64,000 nt of DNA from the NCBI GenBank assembly GCA_903847205.1, contig CAINDA010000028.1, positions 96,770 to 160,769 on the forward strand. The letters are read 5' to 3'. The translations under genes and the position numbers were made by a program. Below are positions 19,019-28,036 of this stretch, one piece after another. The stretch comes from an uncultured Bacteroidota bacterium (GTDB taxonomy: Bacteria; Bacteroidota; Bacteroidia; 2-12-FULL-35-15). The notes beneath the pieces were generated by a model. It ran no database searches. It saw only the letters and a program-made list of their open reading frames with translations, and had not been told where the DNA came from. Positions within the stretch are counted from its first letter, which is position 1. Each line of letters begins with the position of its first letter.

Positions 19019-19267
19019 CAAAAAAATGAAGGCTGTTTTGAAATGTCTATTAATAAGGCGTTTTCGGCTTTTTTGTTTTTATTTAGCAAGAACATTTTTT
19101 GTTTATAAAAACGCCGGAAAACAATCGTATTCTCTTTTTAAAATCATAGCTTTGCATTGCATATCAGTAGCTTTTATTAATAGTGTAAATTGGTTTTTAA
19201 TCCAGCAAAAGAATAATATGCTCCATGCGGCTTAAAATAAAAAAGAAATCGTTTAACAACAATAAAT

Positions 19268-21478
19268 ATGAAATCATTAAAATACATTTTTGAGCCGAAA
19301 TCAGTTGCTGTAATCGGGGCCTCAGCATTTACAGGTACTGTGGGCAATGCTATTTTTTCAAATATACTTCAATCAAATTTTAACGGGCCGGTTTATCCGG
19401 TAAACCCCAAGTATGACAGCATAATGAGTGTGAAGGCGTATGCAGATGTTGTATCAATTCCCTATTCTGTTGATTTAGCAGTTATATGCGTGCCAAAAAA
19501 TGCAGTTGAAGGTGTTATGATTGACTGCGCTGAAAAAGGAATTAAAGGAATAGTTTTAATCACAGCAGGTTTTAAAGAAATAGGAGAAGCAGGGAAGGCT
19601 ATAGAAGATAAAATTACTGTTATTGCAGAGAAATATGATATAGCGCTGCTGGGACCTAACTGCCTAGGCATTGTTAATACACATAAAGATATCTGTTTGA
19701 ATGCGAACTTTGCTATTAAGATGCCCCATTCAGGATGTGTAGCAGTAATATCGCAAAGCGGTGCAATAGGCGTAGCGGCACTTGATTATGCACATCAGCA
19801 TAATTTAGGAATTTCAAAATTTGTTTCCATCGGCAATAAAGCCGTGGTAGATGAAAGCGATGTGTTGGAATATTTGATTGATGATGATGCAACAAAAATA
19901 ATAACGATGTATGCCGAGGATATTGGGAATCCAGGACGGTTTTTTGAAATGGCAAATAAAGCCAATGCGAAGCAAAAACCAATTATTATAATAAAAACCG
20001 GGAGATCAGTAAGAGGTGCTATTGCCACACAATCCCACACCGGCGCATTGTCGAGCTCTGATACTGCGTACGATTCGCTTTTTGCACAGTGCGGTGTAAT
20101 ACGTGTAGAAACACTTGCACAGCTGTTTGAATATGCAAAAGGGTTTACCTGTATGGTACAGCCAAGAGGCAATCGTATTGTTGTGCTTACAAATGGCGGT
20201 GGCATGGGCATTATAGCTACAGATGCTGCTGAAAGATGCGGTTTGGAAATGACCAACTTTGCACCGGAGACATTGAAAGAATTAAAAGCAAAACTTCCGG
20301 CTTCTGCAAATATTCATAACCCTGTAGATATAATTGGAGATGCCGATGCAAAAAGATTAAACGATGCGCTCACAATAATTGTAAAAGATAAAAATGTGGA
20401 TGCAGTTATTGTTTCAATTACACCCACTGTAGAAACAGATATGAATGCAATAGCGGCGGACCTTTGTGGTTTTGCAAGAGCAAATCCCGGCCTGCCTATC
20501 TTGGGCAACCTGATGTCGCTTGAGCCTGATCCGGCTTTTGAACGGCTGCTCGAAAAAGCGAATATTCCTAATTTCGATTTCCCTGAAGCTGATATCCGGG
20601 TGCTTACTGCAATGATTAAATATTATGAATGGATTAATCAGCCGCAGATTGCAACTGCGAAATTTGAAGTAAATAAAAATCAGGTAAGGGAAATACTTGA
20701 TGCATTAAAAAAAGAAAAAAGGACACGGCTTACCGAACCTGAAACATATCAGATATTAGGGGCATACGGCACAAAGGCAGTTGATTTCCGCACTGCGAAA
20801 AATTTGGAGAAAACTATTATTGCCGCAGGCGAGATAGGCTACCCGGTGGTATTGAAAATAATTTCACCGGATATACTGCATAAGCTGGATGTTGGCGGGG
20901 TGAAAATAAATTTGAAAAACGAAGACGAATTAAAAAATGCATTTGCTGAAATGAGCGAAAGCATTAAAAGCAAAATGCCGGACGCCAAGATTCATGGTTT
21001 TTTAATACAAAAATTTTTTACTGCAAAAGGCATTGAAATTATTGCAGGAGCTGATTCAATAAAAGGTTTCGGCTCTCTAATTATGTTCGGGCTGGGCGGT
21101 ACTTTTGTTGAATTATTTAAAGATGTTGCATTCAGGTTAGCCCCGCTCACAAGGCAGGATGCTCTTAACATGATGAAGGAAACTAAGGGATATCAGATTT
21201 TAAAAGGCTTCCGAGGACAGGCTTCTTATGATATAGATGCTATTGTTGATTACCTGTTAAGATTATCGCAGCTGGTAACTGATTTTCCCGAAATAAAAGA
21301 ACTTGATTTAAATCCTATCAGGGTGCTTGAAGACAGTCAGGGATTGGTAATTATGGATGCGAAAGCTATAATTGCAGAACCGGTTGTTTCATTTGGGAAG
21401 CATAGTGCAAAGGTTGAAAAATCAGAAACTGTTACTAAGCTTCAGCCGGAAATCGACGGCCGGATTCTTCCAAAATAA
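19268..21478 (+). CDS. Acetate/acyl-CoA ligase, ADP-forming (fused alpha-beta)
   Basis: A 736-residue NDP-forming acyl-CoA synthetase. It converts acetyl- or acyl-CoA, ADP and phosphate to the free acid, ATP and CoA, or the reverse. The order is CoA-binding domain (SVAVIGASAFTGTVGNAIF near residue 12, GPNCLGI), ligase domains with SQSGAIG and the phospho-His loop TQSHTGALSSSD, then from about residue 490 an ATP-grasp beta part (LKIISPDILHKLDVGGVK, GLGGTFVELFKDVAFRLAPL, ELDLNPIRV). There is no acetyltransferase domain at the end. It is followed by a Crp/Fnr regulator gene on the same strand. Fits energy metabolism or overflow acetate handling. Confidence 0.92.
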   Translation: MKSLKYIFEPKSVAVIGASAFTGTVGNAIFSNILQSNFNGPVYPVNPKYDSIMSVKAYADVVSIPYSVDLAVICVPKNAVEGVMIDCAEKGIKGIVLITAGFKEIGEAGKAIEDKITVIAEKYDIALLGPNCLGIVNTHKDICLNANFAIKMPHSGCVAVISQSGAIGVAALDYAHQHNLGISKFVSIGNKAVVDESDVLEYLIDDDATKIITMYAEDIGNPGRFFEMANKANAKQKPIIIIKTGRSVRGAIATQSHTGALSSSDTAYDSLFAQCGVIRVETLAQLFEYAKGFTCMVQPRGNRIVVLTNGGGMGIIATDAAERCGLEMTNFAPETLKELKAKLPASANIHNPVDIIGDADAKRLNDALTIIVKDKNVDAVIVSITPTVETDMNAIAADLCGFARANPGLPILGNLMSLEPDPAFERLLEKANIPNFDFPEADIRVLTAMIKYYEWINQPQIATAKFEVNKNQVREILDALKKEKRTRLTEPETYQILGAYGTKAVDFRTAKNLEKTIIAAGEIGYPVVLKIISPDILHKLDVGGVKINLKNEDELKNAFAEMSESIKSKMPDAKIHGFLIQKFFTAKGIEIIAGADSIKGFGSLIMFGLGGTFVELFKDVAFRLAPLTRQDALNMMKETKGYQILKGFRGQASYDIDAIVDYLLRLSQLVTDFPEIKELDLNPIRVLEDSQGLVIMDAKAIIAEPVVSFGKHSAKVEKSETVTKLQPEIDGRILPK

Positions 21479-21593
21479 AAAATATTGAGCTAGATAGTTC
21501 AGTATGTATTCAGGTTTTTTTCCTGATATTGAAGATTCGAATTCAAATTTATATCTTTATGCTTCTGACACTTTACTAGTATAAAGTTTATTT

Positions 21594-22175
21594 ATGCCGA
21601 ATGCCTTACATAATATCCGCCGAATGCTTTCGTCAATAATTGAAATTGATGATAAAGAGTGGGACTATTTTTCAGCAGCGCTGGAGGTGAAAACATTCAA
21701 AAAAAAGGAGCTTTTACTTAGTGCTGATACAATATGCAAAAATGTTTATTTTGTAAACATCGGTTTGCTCCGCATATTTTTTACAGATAAAAACGGGCGT
21801 GAATCTACATTTCATTTTGCACAGGAATATGATTTAGCAACTGATTACGAAAGTTTCCTGCAGCATTCTCCTTCAAAATATTTTATACAGGCATTAGAAG
21901 ACACAGAGGTTGTGGTTATGACGCATGATATGGTGATTGAAGGTTATAAAAAATTACGGAGCGGAGAAAAACTCGGGCGCCTGCTTACCGAAAAATATTT
22001 TATACTCTACTGCAATAAAATTCAGGCTTTATATACCCTTACTCCCATTGAAAGATACAGGGCAATGAATAAACTTTTCCCTTCCGTTTTGCAAAAGGTT
22101 CCTCAGCATTTTATCGCCTCTTATTTAAATATAAGCTCGGTTCATTTAAGCCGATTAAAAAACGAGCCGGAATAA
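21594..22175 (+). CDS. Crp/Fnr-family transcriptional regulator
   Basis: A 193-residue regulator with a cyclic-nucleotide-binding-type beta-roll (about residues 25-115, starting KKKELLLSADTICKNVYFVNIGLLRIFF) and a C-terminal helix-turn-helix (VPQHFIASYLNISSVHLSRLK). No Fnr-type Cys cluster is present, so oxygen sensing by an iron-sulphur cluster is unlikely. The nucleotide-binding Arg/Glu pair of CRP is not evident, as in many Bacteroidota homologs. It starts 115 bp after the acyl-CoA synthetase gene and ends 11 bp before the sialidase ATG. Confidence 0.88.
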   Translation: MPNALHNIRRMLSSIIEIDDKEWDYFSAALEVKTFKKKELLLSADTICKNVYFVNIGLLRIFFTDKNGRESTFHFAQEYDLATDYESFLQHSPSKYFIQALEDTEVVVMTHDMVIEGYKKLRSGEKLGRLLTEKYFILYCNKIQALYTLTPIERYRAMNKLFPSVLQKVPQHFIASYLNISSVHLSRLKNEPE

Positions 22176-22194
22176 TTTGATAACACATGTTATT
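22161..22194. repeat. Direct repeat copy 1 with ATAACA-N2-TGTTAT palindrome
   Basis: A 34-bp stretch that recurs at 23358-23390 with few differences. It contains ATAACA-CA-TGTTAT (22180-22193), a 14-bp interrupted palindrome overlapping the sialidase start codon. It covers the last codons of the Crp/Fnr gene. Confidence 0.6.
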
Positions 22195-23254
22195 TTTCAG
22201 ATTTAAAGCCTATTCCTTATTTTGTATCCTAATTAATTTGAGTTTAACAGCTCAAACTTATGAGAAACACTATTTATTCAAAAACCACAAAGAAGGTTAT
22301 AAAGTCTACCGCATACCAACTATTATAAAAACAACCTCCGGCAAATTACTTGCATTTTGTGAGGGAAGGAGAAACTTAATGGATAACGGAGATATAGATA
22401 TTGTAATGAAAACATCCGCAGACAATGGTACTACCTGGAGCAGGCTGAAAGTTATCTGGGATGCAGGAAAGAACACCTGCGGTAATCCTTCCCCTGTTTT
22501 TGACAGAGTTACAGCCAGCATCGTTATAGCTGCGACGTTAAATAATGAGAGAGTATTTGTACTCCGTTCAAAAGACGAAGGTTTAAATTGGGAACAGCCT
22601 CAGGAGATTACTCCTGCTGTTAAACCAAATGGCTGGGGATGGTATGCGGCTGGTCCTGTTCATGCTATACAATTAGAACAGTCCGCTTTCAAAAACCGGA
22701 TTGTTGTACCTTGTAATCATACTGTAACAGGCATTGAAAGGCATATTTCACACGTAATTTATTCTGATGACAGCGGAGTTTCATGGAAACTTGGAGGCGG
22801 TGTTCCGAACGAAAAAACTGATGAATGTACCCTGGCGGAGCTGACCGACGGGAGTATTTTATTAAATATGAGAAACAGCGACCGGGCTTTGCCTTGCAGA
22901 AAAACAAGTATCAGCAATGATGGCGGGATAACATGGTCTTATGCCGCATTCGACAGTTCACTTATTGAACCTATTTGTCAGGGAGCATTGCTGCGATATT
23001 CTTTCAGCCCTGATATTCTTTTATTTTCAAATCCATCACATAAGAAAAAACGGAAAAACCTTACTCTTTCAATTAGTTATGACCAAGGAAAAACCTGGAC
23101 GAAACATATAAATATATGCCATAATAAAAGTGCATACAGCGATATGGCTGTCCTTAATAATGGGGATGTTTTGTGCTTGTTTGAAACAGGAAAAGTGCTG
23201 CCATACTCTGGTATAGCTGTTAAAATCATTAGTAGGGAAATGATAAATAAGTAA
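22187..23254 (+). CDS. Secreted sialidase (BNR/Asp-box family)
   Basis: A 355-residue protein with a Sec signal peptide (LFCILINLSLTAQ) and a six-bladed sialidase fold. Five Asp-box motifs are visible: SADNGTTWS, SKDEGLNWE, SDDSGVSWK, SNDGGITWS and SYDQGKTWT. YRIPTI carries the first Arg of the sialic-acid triad, and EGRRN and DNGDIDIVMK follow as in exo-sialidases. It would cleave terminal sialic acid from glycans outside the cytoplasm. There is no T9SS sorting domain. No other sialic-acid gene is in the window. Confidence 0.88.
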   Translation: MLFFRFKAYSLFCILINLSLTAQTYEKHYLFKNHKEGYKVYRIPTIIKTTSGKLLAFCEGRRNLMDNGDIDIVMKTSADNGTTWSRLKVIWDAGKNTCGNPSPVFDRVTASIVIAATLNNERVFVLRSKDEGLNWEQPQEITPAVKPNGWGWYAAGPVHAIQLEQSAFKNRIVVPCNHTVTGIERHISHVIYSDDSGVSWKLGGGVPNEKTDECTLAELTDGSILLNMRNSDRALPCRKTSISNDGGITWSYAAFDSSLIEPICQGALLRYSFSPDILLFSNPSHKKKRKNLTLSISYDQGKTWTKHINICHNKSAYSDMAVLNNGDVLCLFETGKVLPYSGIAVKIISREMINK

Positions 23255-23357
23255 AATACTGCTCCACTAATTTTGTAATAATAAAGGCCGGAAATTTTAT
23301 TGTGAATTTCTAAACAGCAAGAGATGTTTGAGGCCGGATTAAAGCTTTATTAAAAAA

Positions 23358-23390
23358 AACAGCCCGATTAATTTGATAACAAATGTTATT
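23358..23390. repeat. Direct repeat copy 2 with ATAACA-N2-TGTTAT palindrome
   Basis: A second copy of the 22161-22194 stretch with one base deleted and about four substitutions. The palindrome is ATAACA-AA-TGTTAT (23376-23389). It lies 110 bp upstream of the secreted hydrolase gene, a plausible operator position. Confidence 0.6.
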
Positions 23391-23502
23391 GCTTTCGTTT
23401 ATAAATTGGTTTTTCTTTGCAATATGATTTATTTATGGATGGAATTAAAATAGGAGCCTCACAATTAAACCGGAGATAGTTTTAGGATTAAATCAAACAG
23501 AA

Positions 23503-25287
23503 ATGAAAAAAGCAAACCTATTAATAATTGTACTGTTTTATACGTGCAGCCTTAGTGCGCAGTCATATAGTATCGGGCATACAAGCCTTTCATTCACTGA
23601 TGCATCAAGGAGCAATCGCAGCATTACTGCAGAAGTTTATTATCCTTCAAACACTGCCGGAAATAATACTGCTGTTGCCGCCGGGCAATACCCCGTGGTT
23701 GTTTTTGGTCATGGATTTGTAATTGCTTACAGCGCTTATAATGATGTGTGGAATGCCATTGTACCAAGCGGGTACATCATGGTTTTTCCCACTACGGAAA
23801 CTTCATTTTCTCCCTCTCATCTTGACTTCGGCAAAGACATAGCCTTTTTGGTAAGCGCAATGAAAGCAGCCAATACTAATTCTTCGTCATTATTTTTTGG
23901 CGCTGTTACTAATGCTTCTGCTGTGATGGGGCACTCTATGGGCGGCGGCAGTGCTTTTCTGGCAGTACAATACGATTCATCTATTACGGCGCTTGCTTCT
24001 TTTGCACCGGCTGTAACAACTCCGTCGTCAATCACTGCTGCAAAGAGTATTTATATCCCGGCAATAGTTTTTGCAGGAGCTAACGACTGTGTTGCCCCGC
24101 CTGCTCAGAACCAGCAGCCAATGTATGATTCGCTTTCTTCATCGTGTAAAACGTTTGTAAGCATAACCGGCGGAAGCCACTGCCAGTTTGCTAACTACAG
24201 CTTTAACTGCACCTTTGGTGAAAGCACATGTACGCCCCAGCCTGCAATTAGTGCAGCGCTGCAGCAAACAACAGCATTAAATCTGCTGCTGCCCTGGCTG
24301 AATTTCTATTTGAAAAAAAACTGTGCTTCAGGAACCCAGTTTCAGAATTTAATTGCTGCGGGTTCAGGAATTACAAGCCAGCAAAACTGTGTGCTTCCAA
24401 TTACAGGTCCGGTTATTACTGTAAACGGCGGAACGGCTATTTGTCAGGGTGATTCAGTGGTACTTACTGCAAGTTCAGCAAATTCATATTTGTGGAGCGG
24501 CACTGAAACAACTCAGAGCATCACGGTTTCCGCTGCCGGCAATTATTCTGTTACTGTGAGCAATGCAATTGGGTGTTCAGCTGTGTCAGCAGTATCAGCA
24601 ATTACAGTTAATACGCCTCCCTCAATCCCGGCTGTTACTAGTAACGGACCTGTTGTTTTTTGCCAGGGAGATTCCGTAAGACTTACATCAAGCACAGCAA
24701 ATTCTTATTTATGGAGCAGTACTGAAACAGCACAAAGTATAACTGTTTTCGCTTCCGGAAATTATTCTGTTACAGTGAGCGGAACAAATGGATGTTCAGC
24801 TGTTTCTGCCGCAACTGCGGTTATTGTTAATCAGCTGCCTCCTATACCTGTTATTACTGCAAATGGAACAACATTAACTTCAAGTGCAGCTGCAGGTAAT
24901 CAGTGGTTTTTAAATGGTGCAGCTATTACTAATGAAGTATCTCAAAGTTATACTGCCCTGCAGAACGGCAGTTATACTGTATCGGAAACAATAAACGGCT
25001 GTTCTTCATCCTCTGCTCCTTATGTTAACATTACTTCAGGTATTAAGCATGCCGATGCAAATAATATAGTTTTAATTATTCCTAATCCAAGCAATGGGAA
25101 ATTTCGGATAGAATGCGCTGGTATGCATTTAGTGAAAATTAAAATATATAACTTAATAGGACAGATAATTTATGAACCTGAATTACCCGATTCGGAAATA
25201 GATTTGTCGGCTCATCCGAAAGGAGCTTATTTCATTGAGGTGCAGACAATGGGAAAGATATATAATAAAAAACTCATTTTGGAATAG
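23503..25287 (+). CDS. T9SS-secreted alpha/beta hydrolase, cutinase/PETase-like
   Basis: A 594-residue secreted protein: signal peptide (about 1-19, ending LSAQ), hydrolase domain (about 20-280), two Ig-like repeats (about 300-450, each with CQGDSV...LTSS...YLWS.TET.QSITV), another Ig-like unit, and a type A T9SS sorting domain (IIPNPSNGKFRI...KGAYFIEVQ...KKLILE). The triad is clear: Ser in VMGHSMGGGSAF, Asp in FAGANDCVAPP and His in GGSHCQF. GHSMGGG plus the pattern GAN-D-x-VAPP resembles bacterial cutinases and polyester hydrolases more than lipases. The substrate is not proven; esters or polyesters are likely. Confidence 0.87.
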   Translation: MKKANLLIIVLFYTCSLSAQSYSIGHTSLSFTDASRSNRSITAEVYYPSNTAGNNTAVAAGQYPVVVFGHGFVIAYSAYNDVWNAIVPSGYIMVFPTTETSFSPSHLDFGKDIAFLVSAMKAANTNSSSLFFGAVTNASAVMGHSMGGGSAFLAVQYDSSITALASFAPAVTTPSSITAAKSIYIPAIVFAGANDCVAPPAQNQQPMYDSLSSSCKTFVSITGGSHCQFANYSFNCTFGESTCTPQPAISAALQQTTALNLLLPWLNFYLKKNCASGTQFQNLIAAGSGITSQQNCVLPITGPVITVNGGTAICQGDSVVLTASSANSYLWSGTETTQSITVSAAGNYSVTVSNAIGCSAVSAVSAITVNTPPSIPAVTSNGPVVFCQGDSVRLTSSTANSYLWSSTETAQSITVFASGNYSVTVSGTNGCSAVSAATAVIVNQLPPIPVITANGTTLTSSAAAGNQWFLNGAAITNEVSQSYTALQNGSYTVSETINGCSSSSAPYVNITSGIKHADANNIVLIIPNPSNGKFRIECAGMHLVKIKIYNLIGQIIYEPELPDSEIDLSAHPKGAYFIEVQTMGKIYNKKLILE

Positions 25288-25408
25288 GCAAGCTCCGGCT
25301 GGAGAAATTTTTTAGCCGCTTTTGTTTTATGAAATTAATTTACATCTTCAAAAAAATTAATACAATAAACCCCAGTTAATTTTAACCAAACCCCCAAACC
25401 CCTAAAAC

Positions 25409-26386
25409 ATGGAAACAAAAAGTTCGCTCACTAAGATTGTTTATGCAATTGTATTTACCGGCCTTGCTATTACCGGCTGTAAAAAAGCAGATTCTCCTGC
25501 TCCTATTTCATCTGTTCCAGCTGCTTCTGTTCAGCCTTACACAAGTGCACAGCAGACACAAAGAGCCAATGACCAGAGTAACGTTGAAAATCAATGTAAT
25601 GCTGCAATGGATGATGCCGATAATGCGATGCAGAATTGTGCCAGAACCAGACATTCATCTGCAATAACTGTATGCAATTTATCTATTGATACTTCATTGG
25701 CATCGCAGGGTAAAATTACTTTGAATTATAATGGCAACGACTGCTCCAACTTAACATCACGTACAGGTTCTATTGTTATTCAGCTGCCTTATAACAATAA
25801 TACTGTTACTACATGGATAACAGCCGGAGCCGTTGCTAAGCTTACATTTAATAACTACAAGGTTACCCGTTTATCGGATAATAAATCAATAACATATAAT
25901 GGTTTCCACAGTATAAAAAATGTAAACGGAGGCGGAGCATTACAGCTATTGTCTGGTGCAACAATCCTTCACCAGATCAGAGCCAATATGGTAATTACAT
26001 TTGACAACGGTACCACCTGCACCTGGCAGATTGCTAAAACCCGCACATTTACAAATGCTGCTGGTTTAATAACAGCAACAGTAGCCGGTGATTCAACATT
26101 CAGCACTTACGTACATGCTGCTGTTTGGGGAACAAACAGATTAGGGCAGCCCTTTACTGTTGATATGCCTACAGCCGTTTCGTATTATACCTTAGGTTCA
26201 GTATCAATATGTTTATACCGCCCTTTTACCGGAGTTGTAATAGACTATGTTCCTTCAAATACACTTACTATTACTTATGGTGTTGACTTTTTAGGCAACC
26301 CTGCAACCGGCTGTCCTTTCGGATATAAATTTGCCTGGATGGATGCTAATAATGTACAGCAGCATATTGTATTACCTTATCTCTAA
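25409..26386 (+). CDS. Lipoprotein of unknown function, paralog 1
   Basis: A 325-residue protein with lipoprotein signal LAITGCKK (Cys about residue 24), a short Pro/Ala/Ser linker, a Cys-containing helical region (ENQCNAAMDDADNAMQNC) and a long beta-rich domain. No known family is recognised. It is a close paralog of the gene at 28920-29876, with long stretches of identical DNA. Both carry the same kind of terminator. The protein is probably on the cell surface or in the periplasm. Confidence 0.8.
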   Translation: METKSSLTKIVYAIVFTGLAITGCKKADSPAPISSVPAASVQPYTSAQQTQRANDQSNVENQCNAAMDDADNAMQNCARTRHSSAITVCNLSIDTSLASQGKITLNYNGNDCSNLTSRTGSIVIQLPYNNNTVTTWITAGAVAKLTFNNYKVTRLSDNKSITYNGFHSIKNVNGGGALQLLSGATILHQIRANMVITFDNGTTCTWQIAKTRTFTNAAGLITATVAGDSTFSTYVHAAVWGTNRLGQPFTVDMPTAVSYYTLGSVSICLYRPFTGVVIDYVPSNTLTITYGVDFLGNPATGCPFGYKFAWMDANNVQQHIVLPYL

Positions 26387-26415
26387 TCCTTTTTTTTTCT
26401 GTTTTTTTGAACTGA

Positions 26416-26450
26416 AAAACCCCATCCTTAAAAAGATGGGGTTTTGTTTT
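26416..26450 (+). terminator. Terminator after lipoprotein paralog 1
   Basis: AAAACCCCATC (26416-26426) pairs perfectly with GATGGGGTTTT (26435-26445) around an 8-nt loop, with T-rich bases after. A similar hairpin follows paralog 2. Confidence 0.88.
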
Positions 26451-26640
26451 TCAGATATTGTTTCTGCCTTTCTGAAGGAAATAAAAAGCCTTCCCGATTA
26501 TATCCAGAGGGTTTTAGTGACTATTTAGTTAGTATCAAAAATCAATATAAATAACATTTTTAATACTTTGTATTTAATACTTTGTACTTTAGAAATAAAA
26601 ATTCATGACAAACACATCTTTAAGTTTATAAAACAGAGAT

Positions 26641-27480
26641 ATGAAAACAATTGAAATTAATACCGGCAAAGAACACAACATTACTGCAAACATTTATGAA
26701 GCTGAGCAAAGCGCTGCTATACTTATTATTTCGTCGGCCACTGGTGTGAAGCAGACGTTTTACAAAAAATTTGCCGAGTTTGTTTCTGCTAATGGAGTTT
26801 CGGTAATTACATTTGATTATCTGGGTATTGGACTTTCGCTTAAACAACCGATAAAACAATTAAAAAATAATGCTTCCGATTGGGGGAAAGTGGATTTGGA
26901 AGCTGTTATAAAATATGTTGAACAAAATTATCCCAATTCAAAAATTACATTGCTGGGACACAGCATTGGCGGGCAGCTTATCGGTTTGGCCAAATCATCA
27001 CCTGGTGTTCAAAAGATAATTTTAGTTGCTGTACAAAGCGGTTATTGGAAGCTTTGGAAAGGTTACAAGAGATTAAAAATGTGGGCTAACTGGCACCTGC
27101 TTTTTCCGGCACTCATCAATACATTTGGTTATCTGCCTTCAAAGAAAGTCAGCGGAATGGAAAACCTGCCGAAAAATGTGGCAAAACAATGGAGCGGCTG
27201 GGGCAGAAAATCGAATTATCTTTTTGATGAAGTTTCTGAAAAGGATTTATTTTTCAAGGATGTTTTCACGAAAATACTTTCGATAAGTATAGAAAATGAC
27301 ACGTACGCACCCAAAGAAGCGGTTGATTGGTTTGCAAATAAATATGAAAACTCAGACATTAGGAGATTACATTTAATGCCCAAAGATTATGACACAAAAG
27401 ACATTGGTCATTTTGGAATATTCCGTGAAAAGTTTGCGGGTAATTTATGGGGCTTATTCCTTAAAGAAATAGAAAAATAA
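26641..27480 (+). CDS. Alpha/beta hydrolase
   Basis: A 279-residue cytoplasmic hydrolase with nucleophile elbow LLGHSIGGQLIGL, an early strand VITFDYLGIGLS and a C-terminal KDIGHFGIF carrying the probable catalytic His. It resembles the YheT/serine aminopeptidase-like group of predicted alpha/beta hydrolases. It is followed after 25 bp by an SRPBCC gene, so the two are probably co-transcribed. The upstream gap holds repeated TAATACTTTG words (26559-26592). Confidence 0.82.
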   Translation: MKTIEINTGKEHNITANIYEAEQSAAILIISSATGVKQTFYKKFAEFVSANGVSVITFDYLGIGLSLKQPIKQLKNNASDWGKVDLEAVIKYVEQNYPNSKITLLGHSIGGQLIGLAKSSPGVQKIILVAVQSGYWKLWKGYKRLKMWANWHLLFPALINTFGYLPSKKVSGMENLPKNVAKQWSGWGRKSNYLFDEVSEKDLFFKDVFTKILSISIENDTYAPKEAVDWFANKYENSDIRRLHLMPKDYDTKDIGHFGIFREKFAGNLWGLFLKEIEK

Positions 27481-27505
27481 AAATTGGATTGAATAAAAAA
27501 TAAAA

Positions 27506-27973
27506 ATGATGAACATTAAAGCGACTGGTTCAATAAGCATTTTGAAAGACATCAAAACTGTATTCGACTTTATTTCTAATCTTGAAAAAGACAAATTGTG
27601 GAGAAAAGAAATAAATAATACAACCATGACAAGCAAACCTCAAATTAATGCTCAGGCTGAAGAAAATTCTTTTTTATCAAAACGAAAACCAAACCATATC
27701 TTGAATTTAATCTGCACACAGTATATTGAAAACAATCAGGTTGTTTATCAAACTTTACCAGATTCGAATTTTTTTTTAAAAAGCAGCAGGCAGGCAGAAT
27801 ATATTTCGCAATACGAAACGAGAGTTATTTACACCATAGAATTTGATAAAGATATTGTTAAGCAGGCATTTGGATTTTCATTACCTGTATTTATTATAAA
27901 CATGGCAGCAAAGTCCGACATGAAAAAATATCTTGCTGAATTAAAATCAGTAATGGAAAAATTGACAGTTTAA
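27506..27973 (+). CDS. SRPBCC (START/polyketide cyclase-like) family protein
   Basis: A 155-residue protein. The opening MNIKATGSISILKDIKTVFDFISNLEKDKLWRKEI and the later beta-strands with TRVIYTIEFDK, then a C-terminal helix MKKYLAELKSVMEKL, fit the SRPBCC lipid- or ligand-binding fold. The frame starts at 27506 with MM; translation could begin at either Met. It sits between two hydrolase genes on the same strand. No specific ligand can be named. Confidence 0.7.
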   Translation: MMNIKATGSISILKDIKTVFDFISNLEKDKLWRKEINNTTMTSKPQINAQAEENSFLSKRKPNHILNLICTQYIENNQVVYQTLPDSNFFLKSSRQAEYISQYETRVIYTIEFDKDIVKQAFGFSLPVFIINMAAKSDMKKYLAELKSVMEKLTV

Positions 27974-28036
27974 ATTTTTAATTCTGTTTATGAAATATAT
28001 CCTGCAGCTCAGTTAATTATATTACTTAATACAATT

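Larger units (their letters stand above)
18907..19267. other. Long leader region upstream of the acyl-CoA synthetase gene
   Basis: A 361-bp gap holding a CRP/FNR-like palindrome (18952-18967) and a -7 box (19011-19018), which together imply a leader of about 240 nt. An open frame within it (from 18972, or from an ATG at 19026) codes for a Cys/Phe-rich stretch without any protein-like pattern, so I do not call it a gene. Confidence 0.5.

Noticed and set aside
18972..19235. 87-residue frame before the acyl-CoA synthetase
   Set aside because: Cys/Phe-rich with no protein-like pattern; overlaps the predicted promoter and leader.
26331..26528. 65-residue frame after lipoprotein paralog 1
   Set aside because: It overlaps the lipoprotein gene end in another frame and spans its terminator.
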